Part shown: one piece after another, positions 55,854 to 64,000 of the stretch
How positions within the stretch are numbered: the first letter of the stretch is position 1
Layout: the number at the start of each line of letters is the position of its first letter
DNA from: Kangiella geojedonensis
GTDB taxonomy: Bacteria; Pseudomonadota; Gammaproteobacteria; Enterobacterales; Kangiellaceae
Reading direction: 5' to 3'
NCBI RefSeq assembly: GCF_000981765.1
Contig: NZ_CP010975.1
Span: 2,418,001-2,482,000 of the forward strand
DNA length: 64,000 nucleotides
Notes under the pieces: model-generated
Told to the model about the DNA's origin: nothing
The model's input: only the letters and a program-made list of their open reading frames with translations
Database searches by the model: none
Made by a program: the position numbers and the translations under genes

Positions 55854-57308
55854 ATGAAAAAACTATTATTAATAGCTGCTTCGGCAGTTCTCATGAATGG
55901 CTGTATTTACGGGACTGTAAAGGATGCCAACACCGGTTCAGGGGTATATCAAGCTAAGGTTTCTGTGGTAAAAGGTAGTTGCTCTGGTAATGGCTGTGGA
56001 TTCCCTGAAGGTACTGATAGCTCTGGCTTTTATGTGTTTGATGCCTACGGAGATCGCAATGGTAGTGCCAATACAAAGTTTATAACCCCAGCCAGCGGAG
56101 AAGAGGCTATAACCTTTTCTGTTTCGAAACCAGGCTATATCTCACGTACTTTTTACCACAAACCCGACTATCAAAAAGTCACTTATGACGGCAAAACCTA
56201 CTACGTTAGTGATGCCCCACTGATCTATCTTTGCCCTTACGGTAGTCTTGATAGTGATGGTGACTCAATCTGTAATTCGGCTGAAAACCGTTATGGCACG
56301 GATCCATACAACAGTGACACTGATGGCGACCGTTTGAGCGATGCTGCTGAGATTTTTGGTTATGACGGTGTTGATATTCGCTATTACGGTGCTGATCCGC
56401 TTCGAAAAACTATTCTGATCGAAGCCGACTATTATCAAGCATTCAAACCTGATCAAGCTGCTCTGGATCAAGTTATACAAGCTTTTGCTGATGCACCGGT
56501 CACTAATCCTGATGGCTCAACGGGAATCACACTTGCTATCGATCTCGATGATCGAATTGCAGCTTCCGATGAAGACAGTAATTTAAGCCCCGTGTGGACT
56601 GATTTTGATGTGTTAAAAAACAAGTATTTTAAATCACGTCGAAGCAGCTTGTTCCATTACGCACTATTCGTTGATCAATACAATGGCGGTTCATCAAGTG
56701 GTATTTCCCGCGGTATTCCAGCTCATGATTTTATTGTCTCATTAGGGCAGTGGCCTACACCCGGGGGTACGACACAACAACAAGCGGGAACTTTAATGCA
56801 TGAGTTTGGCCATAACTTGGGATTAATGCATGGCGGTGATGAAAATGCTAACCGCAAACTTAATTACCTTAGTATTATGAGTTATGACTATCAAATGCCA
56901 GGCTTAACCGTCGATGGAACTTCTGGCGTAGTCGACTTCTCACGTCTCAAAGTTAATGCTATTTCAGGTAACATTAGTGAGTATAGCGCCATGTCAGGGT
57001 ACGGTGGTACCACTGAAACTAATTTGGCTGATTATAGTGTGCGCCGCAATGGTACTTGGTTATCAGGCACAGCTAGCTCTAACCTTGATGTTAACAATAA
57101 CGGCTCTCTTCAATCATCCGTTTACGTAGGCTACTATAATGCGTCGCAAAATGACTGGGATAATATTACTTTTGCGGGCGGTGGTTCCGGTGGAAGCATC
57201 GGTGATGGTCACTTAGGTGCATCCGCTCTGATGAGTTTTGGCACCTTTAACTCACGCTCAATTCCTGAATATATGGTTGATTCGTGTATGACACCAGAAG
57301 ATATGTAA
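55854..57308 (+). CDS. Metzincin-type zinc metalloprotease lipoprotein
   Basis: This 484-aa protein has a lipoprotein signal (LMNGC, Cys17), a carboxypeptidase-regulatory-like beta domain at about 18-115 (IYGTVKDANTGSGV to KPGYIS), a calcium-binding Asp-rich repeat at about 133-168 (DSDGDSICNSAE, NSDTDGDRLSD) and a metzincin domain with HEFGHNLGLMH (zinc ligands His316, His320, His326; Glu317 catalytic) and a SIMSYDYQ Met-turn. It is probably an extracellular or outer-membrane protease. Not part of the flanking operons; terminator follows. Confidence 0.85.
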   Translation: MKKLLLIAASAVLMNGCIYGTVKDANTGSGVYQAKVSVVKGSCSGNGCGFPEGTDSSGFYVFDAYGDRNGSANTKFITPASGEEAITFSVSKPGYISRTFYHKPDYQKVTYDGKTYYVSDAPLIYLCPYGSLDSDGDSICNSAENRYGTDPYNSDTDGDRLSDAAEIFGYDGVDIRYYGADPLRKTILIEADYYQAFKPDQAALDQVIQAFADAPVTNPDGSTGITLAIDLDDRIAASDEDSNLSPVWTDFDVLKNKYFKSRRSSLFHYALFVDQYNGGSSSGISRGIPAHDFIVSLGQWPTPGGTTQQQAGTLMHEFGHNLGLMHGGDENANRKLNYLSIMSYDYQMPGLTVDGTSGVVDFSRLKVNAISGNISEYSAMSGYGGTTETNLADYSVRRNGTWLSGTASSNLDVNNNGSLQSSVYVGYYNASQNDWDNITFAGGGSGGSIGDGHLGASALMSFGTFNSRSIPEYMVDSCMTPEDM

Positions 57309-57339
57309 TTGGAGTTGTGATACCAAATTATACGCAATA

Positions 57340-57365
57340 AAAAAGGTGGCAATAGCCACCTTTTT
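57340..57365. terminator. Bidirectional rho-independent terminator
   Basis: An 11-bp stem AAAAAGGTGGC/GCCACCTTTTT around AATA lies between the convergent metalloprotease and atpC genes, with T-runs on both strands. Confidence 0.88.
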
Positions 57366-57389
57366 AATACTTACAACAATTAAAAAGTA

Positions 57390-57815
57390 TTACTTACCGC
57401 TTTTCTTCTTAATTGCTCTCAAAGTACGTAATTGGGCTACTGCTTCAGCAAGCTCTGCAGCTGCTTTAGAGTATTCAATCTCAGAACTTTGATCAGACAA
57501 GGCTTCACGAGCGTCTTTTTCTGCTTCTAAAGCTTTTGCTTCATCAACATCTTCAGCTCGAACAGCCGTATCAGCCAGTACTGTTACCATGTGTGGTTGA
57601 ACTTCCAGCATTCCGCCCGAGACGAAAAACAACTCAACCTCGCCACCTGGCAAAGTCACTTTGACTGGGCCTGGGTTTAATGACGTTAGTAGGGGAGCGT
57701 GGCCAGGTTCAACACCTAGCTCACCCAAATCACCTGTCGCAATCAGACGCTCAACCTTTCCAGAAAAGATAGAGTCTTCTGCGCTAACGATATCCAAATG
57801 TACAGTCATTGCCAT
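57390..57815 (-). CDS. atpC: ATP synthase epsilon subunit
   Basis: This is the F1 epsilon subunit (central stalk, inhibitory C-terminal helices). The 141-aa protein has the N-terminal beta-sandwich ([34 protein letters not shown]) and a helical C-terminus ([19 protein letters not shown]). It is last in the atp operon. The ATG follows an unusual run of seven G. Confidence 0.96.
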   Translation of the reverse strand: MAMTVHLDIVSAEDSIFSGKVERLIATGDLGELGVEPGHAPLLTSLNPGPVKVTLPGGEVELFFVSGGMLEVQPHMVTVLADTAVRAEDVDEAKALEAEKDAREALSDQSSEIEYSKAAAELAEAVAQLRTLRAIKKKSGK

Positions 57816-57851
57816 TAGGTCCCCCCCTTCTTAATACTAAGTAAGGGCTGA

Positions 57852-59273
<1,422 letters not shown>

Positions 59274-59305
59274 TTACGAGACATTAATTTCGTATAAGCA
59301 ATGTG

Positions 59306-60166
59306 TTAAACCGCAGCTGCACCAGCACTAATTTCAGCCAACTCTTGAGTAATGGCTGCCTGACGTGCTTTGTTGTAAACAAGCTCAAGGTCATCAATAA
59401 GATCACCAGCGTTATCCGAAGCAGCTTTCATCGCTACCATTCGTGCGGCTTGTTCACAGGCGATGTTTTCAACAACTGCCTGATAAACTTGTGACTCGAT
59501 AAAACGAACCATTAATTTGTCCAAAAGCGGTTTCGCTTCTGGCTCATATAAATAGTCCCAATGGTGACGCAATTCATCATCTTGTCCTACCGGTAGAGGC
59601 AATAATTGCTCAACCTTCGGTTCTTGCGTCATTGAGTTCACAAACTCGTTAGTTACGACAAATAAACGATCGATGCGACCTTCATCGTAGGCTTTTAACA
59701 TCACTTTAACTGCGCCAATTAAGTCATCAATCTCTGGCGTGTCACCGAGATTGGAACTTTTAGCAACAACCGAACCACCAACTCTTTTAAAGAAGCTTGT
59801 AGCTTTGCTGCCAATAAGACACATATCAACTTCAATGTCTTGATCAGACCATTCTTTCATGCTGTTTAGGGCTTTCTTAAACAAGTTAATGTTCAAGCCG
59901 CCACACAAACCGCGATCAGTTGATACCACGATATAACCTACACGCTTGACGTCACGCTCAGTAATGTAAGCATGACGGTACTCGGGAGTACCTTGAGCAA
60001 TGTGTTTAATCACAGTGCGAATTTTTTCAGCGTAAGGACGTGATGATGCCATACGATCTTGCGCTTTACGCATTTTACTGGCTGCAACCATTTCCATCGC
60101 AGAAGTAATTTTTTGCGTATTCTTAATCGACCCAATTTTGGTACGAATCTCTTTAGCGCCTGACAT
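59306..60166 (-). CDS. atpG: ATP synthase gamma subunit
   Basis: This is the central-stalk rotor subunit of F1, 286 aa. It starts [35 protein letters not shown], the usual N-terminal helix, with [15 protein letters not shown] in the middle and ends in the conserved C-terminal helix ([31 protein letters not shown]). Order between atpA and atpD is standard. Confidence 0.97.
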   Translation of the reverse strand: MSGAKEIRTKIGSIKNTQKITSAMEMVAASKMRKAQDRMASSRPYAEKIRTVIKHIAQGTPEYRHAYITERDVKRVGYIVVSTDRGLCGGLNINLFKKALNSMKEWSDQDIEVDMCLIGSKATSFFKRVGGSVVAKSSNLGDTPEIDDLIGAVKVMLKAYDEGRIDRLFVVTNEFVNSMTQEPKVEQLLPLPVGQDDELRHHWDYLYEPEAKPLLDKLMVRFIESQVYQAVVENIACEQAARMVAMKAASDNAGDLIDDLELVYNKARQAAITQELAEISAGAAAV

Positions 60167-60236
60167 ACTCTATTTCCAGTCTAAAAATTAGTGTTTGGTA
60201 ACTAGAAAAGGGCGCAAAGCACCCTTTATCTAACGC

Positions 60237-61784
60237 TTACCAAGTTTGCGTAGACTTAAACTTAGTTACAGCTTCTTCAAGTTTAGCTTTGACTTCGTCG
60301 TTGTAATCACATTTTTCATTGATTTCATTCAACAAGTCGCTTTGCTGGTTCTTGAAATAGTCTAGCAATGCATCTTCAAAGTCACCGATTTTGTTGATTT
60401 CAACATCTTTCAAGTGGCCTTCTTCTGCTGCGTATAAAGAAACAGCCATTTCAGCTACTGATAACGGAGCATATTGCTTCTGCTTCATTAACTCAGTAAC
60501 ACGCTGACCGTGTTCTAGCTGTGCACGAGTTGCGTCATCAAGATCCGATGCAAACTGTGCGAAAGCTGCAAGCTCACGATACTGGGCTAGTGCTAAACGA
60601 ACACCACCACCAAGTTTCTTAATGATTTTAGTCTGTGCTGCACCACCTACACGAGATACCGATAGACCCGCGTTAACCGCTGGACGAATACCTGCGTTGA
60701 ACAAGTCAGTTTCTAAGAAGATCTGACCATCAGTAATCGAAATTACGTTAGTTGGTACGAACGCTGATACGTCACCAGCTTGAGTTTCAATGATAGGCAA
60801 TGCTGTCAATGAACCCGTTTGACCTTTAACTTCACCGTTTGTGATCTTTTCAACGTGGTCTGCGTTAATACGCGCAGCACGCTCAAGAAGACGCGAGTGT
60901 AAGTAGAATACGTCACCAGGGTATGCTTCACGACCTGGAGGACGACGTAAAAGCAATGAAATTTGACGATAAGCCCATGCTTGTTTCGTCAAATCATCAT
61001 ATACGATTAAGCTGTCTTCACCGCGGTCACGGAAGAATTCACCCATAGAACAACCAGAGAATGGAGCGATAAACTGCAATGCAGCCGCTTCAGCTGCTGT
61101 CGCAGCTACCACGATAGTGTGGTCCATTGCACCGTGCTCTTCTAATTTGCGAACGATGTTGTTTACTGTTGATGCTTTCTGACCAACCGCCACATATACA
61201 CAAGTAACGCCTGTGCCTTTTTGGTTGATGATGGCATCAATAGCAATTGCTGTTTTACCAGTCTGACGGTCACCAATAATCAACTCACGCTGACCACGAC
61301 CAACAGGAATCATCGCATCGATTGATTTCATACCAGTTTGAACAGGCTGGTCAACCGATTGACGTTCAATTACACCTGGTGCAATTTTTTCGATTGGAGA
61401 GAAACCGTCATTATCGATTGGACCTTTACCGTCGATAGGGTTACCTAGGGCGTCAACAACACGACCTAGAAGACCACGACCAACTGGCACTTCAAGAATA
61501 CGACCCGTACATTTAGCAGTCATACCCTCTACGATGTCTGAGTAGTCACCAAGTACTACCGCACCGACTGAGTCACGCTCTAGGTTCAAAGCCATACCAT
61601 ATTTACCGCCAGGGAGTTCAATCATCTCACCAGCCATGACTTCTTCTAGACCATGTATACGTAAAATACCGTCAGATACACTAACGATTGTACCTTCATT
61701 ACGAGCTTCGCTCACAACTTCAAAAGAGTCGATGCGCTTTTTAATAAGCTCGCTAATTTCAGATGGATTCAGTTGCACACTCAT
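60237..61784 (-). CDS. atpA: ATP synthase alpha subunit
   Basis: This is the regulatory F1 subunit, 515 aa. It has the N-terminal [18 protein letters not shown]-loop GDRQTGKT near 170, [16 protein letters not shown] and the C-terminal helical domain. The signature [17 protein letters not shown] is present. Gap of 70 bp to atpG. Confidence 0.98.
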   Translation of the reverse strand: MSVQLNPSEISELIKKRIDSFEVVSEARNEGTIVSVSDGILRIHGLEEVMAGEMIELPGGKYGMALNLERDSVGAVVLGDYSDIVEGMTAKCTGRILEVPVGRGLLGRVVDALGNPIDGKGPIDNDGFSPIEKIAPGVIERQSVDQPVQTGMKSIDAMIPVGRGQRELIIGDRQTGKTAIAIDAIINQKGTGVTCVYVAVGQKASTVNNIVRKLEEHGAMDHTIVVAATAAEAAALQFIAPFSGCSMGEFFRDRGEDSLIVYDDLTKQAWAYRQISLLLRRPPGREAYPGDVFYLHSRLLERAARINADHVEKITNGEVKGQTGSLTALPIIETQAGDVSAFVPTNVISITDGQIFLETDLFNAGIRPAVNAGLSVSRVGGAAQTKIIKKLGGGVRLALAQYRELAAFAQFASDLDDATRAQLEHGQRVTELMKQKQYAPLSVAEMAVSLYAAEEGHLKDVEINKIGDFEDALLDYFKNQQSDLLNEINEKCDYNDEVKAKLEEAVTKFKSTQTW

Positions 61785-61796
61785 GCTTCTTCCTCA

Positions 61797-62333
61797 CTAA
61801 GCTCTTAGCGTTTCGGAAAGCTTGTTGAGCTTACCGCGTATTGATCCGTCAATAACCATGTCACCGGCTCTGATAACCAGTCCACCAATCATTGAAGAAT
61901 CCACTTGTGTTTCAATGTTAACCTTACGACCAAGTTTTGTCGTCAACTTGTCAGTTAGTCGTTGCAATTGCTCATCGCTTAAGGCCAATGCAGACGTCAC
62001 TTCAACATCAACAGTTTTGTCATAATTCGCCTTTAACACGTCGAAACGTTGACGAATTGCTGGCAATGCTTCTAAGCGATTATTTCTTGCAAGCAATTTA
62101 ATAAAGTTTTGTACCTTATCGACTAAGTGGCCTTCGCCAACCTTTAACACCACATCACCTTTCTCTTCAGAAGAAAGGGCAGGGTTAGTAATTAGTGCTG
62201 CCACTTTGTCATTGCTAACGGCTTGAGCGACAAAATCTAACATGCTTGCCCACTCAGACACAGTCTGAGAACCAAGAGCATATTCGAATGCTGCTTTTGC
62301 GTATGGTCTTGCAATAGTAGATAGCTCTGCCAT
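61797..62333 (-). CDS. atpH: ATP synthase delta subunit
   Basis: This peripheral-stalk subunit links F1 to subunit b, 178 aa. It starts AELSTIARPYAKAAFEYAL and ends GGLVIRAGDMVIDGSIRGKLNKLSETL, which is the family C-terminal signature. Spacings to neighbours are about 10 bp. Confidence 0.96.
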   Translation of the reverse strand: MAELSTIARPYAKAAFEYALGSQTVSEWASMLDFVAQAVSNDKVAALITNPALSSEEKGDVVLKVGEGHLVDKVQNFIKLLARNNRLEALPAIRQRFDVLKANYDKTVDVEVTSALALSDEQLQRLTDKLTTKLGRKVNIETQVDSSMIGGLVIRAGDMVIDGSIRGKLNKLSETLRA

Positions 62334-62342
62334 AGTTAACCC

Positions 62343-62813
62343 TTATAGATCTTTGACTAGCTTATCGAACATGTCATTGTTCGCCGCTTCATCAATGTTG
62401 CGCTCAATCACTTTCTCAGCACCTGCAACTGCAAGAGTTGCAACTTTAGAGCGTAGTTGTTCACGAGCACGGTTAACTTCTTGCTCAATTTCAGCTTGTG
62501 CACCAGACTTAATTTTGTCAGCCTCGGCACGAGCGTCATCTTTTGCAGAATCAACGATTTCAGTGTGACGTTTTTTAGCAGAATCTACTAACTCAGCAGA
62601 TTGCCCTTTCGCTTCACGTAAAATCTCAGCCGCTTTTTCTTGAGCAAGCTCAAGGTCCTTTTGGCTTCTTTCAGAAGCTGCCAGACCTTCGGCAATTTTA
62701 TTCTGACGTTCTTCGATAGCAGCCATAATGTGTGGCCACACAAACTTCATGCAGAAAAACACGAAGGCTGCGAAGAAAATCATATTGATAATTAGGGTCA
62801 AGTTTACATTCAC
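62343..62813 (-). CDS. atpF: ATP synthase b subunit
   Basis: This is the peripheral stalk of F0, 156 aa: one N-terminal membrane segment ([23 protein letters not shown]) followed by a long charged helix of coiled-coil type. The start is GTG, 7 bp after a run of six G that serves as ribosome site. Confidence 0.96.
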   Translation of the reverse strand: MNVNLTLIINMIFFAAFVFFCMKFVWPHIMAAIEERQNKIAEGLAASERSQKDLELAQEKAAEILREAKGQSAELVDSAKKRHTEIVDSAKDDARAEADKIKSGAQAEIEQEVNRAREQLRSKVATLAVAGAEKVIERNIDEAANNDMFDKLVKDL

Positions 62814-62874
62814 TTTGATTCCCCCCTCTAGTAGTTAGTCATGGTTTTGGTATAAATACCAGCGTGCAATCTTA

Positions 62875-63165
<291 letters not shown>

Positions 63166-63238
63166 TTAAATGTTAAAAACTAAATACAAAAACTAAACTC
63201 TAAAACTCAAACTCTTTACTAGTCACTGCCAGCAGTGA

Positions 63239-64000
<762 letters not shown>

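Overview
The window is a compact chromosomal stretch of a Gammaproteobacterium. Gene orders are those of that class: rsmD/ftsY-ftsE-ftsX-rpoH, ubiD-fre, rhlB with trxA-rho, dprA-smg/def-fmt-rsmB-trkA and an F-type atp operon. The AT-leaning DNA, the protein sequences and the mix of neighbours look to me like a marine bacterium of the Kangiella type. That is recognition by eye, not a database result. No tRNA, rRNA, CRISPR array, prophage or insertion sequence was found.

Layout. 1-4735: rsmJ (5' end cut by the window edge), ppiC, rsmD, and ftsY-ftsE-ftsX for division and membrane targeting. 4897-7620: a YceI-like periplasmic protein; rpoH, preceded by two tandem CIRCE operators; and an orphan periplasmic binding lipoprotein. 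7774-24232: one 19-gene, same-strand, largely overlapping operon for an aryl polyene (APE)-type pigment lipid. 24247-29217: fre, ubiD, a small membrane ORF among palindromic repeats, rho and trxA on the minus strand. 29332-34353: rhlB and a set of small lipoprotein, thioesterase, hydrolase and transporter genes. 34374-36968: hemB, hemF, tsaC. 37196-40686: DUF2569 and DUF1272 genes, an unknown secreted Gly-rich protein, and a dsbG/tlpA-like redox pair. 40930-49991: smg, dprA and a LysM protein, divergent from def-fmt-rsmB and trkA-trkH. 50015-57308: an LpxL-type acyltransferase, two tandem dsbA paralogues, glmS-glmU and a metzincin lipoprotein. 57390-64000: atpC-D-G-A-H-F-E-B, with atpB cut by the window edge.

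The main accessory system is the 7774-24232 operon. It encodes a MIO-type aromatic amino acid ammonia-lyase, an acid-activating ligase, two carrier proteins, two active ketosynthases plus a Cys-less chain-length-factor-like partner, a ketoreductase, two hotdog dehydratase-like proteins, a thioesterase, a halogenase-like flavoprotein, two acyltransferases, a glycosyltransferase, and an MMPL/LolA-like/DUF3261 export set. The inferred product is a polyene built on a cinnamate-type starter, attached to lipid and moved to the outer envelope.

The most striking regulatory feature is the pair of CIRCE inverted repeats 31 bp apart just upstream of rpoH. It suggests that HrcA represses the heat-shock sigma factor gene, linking the two classical heat-shock circuits.
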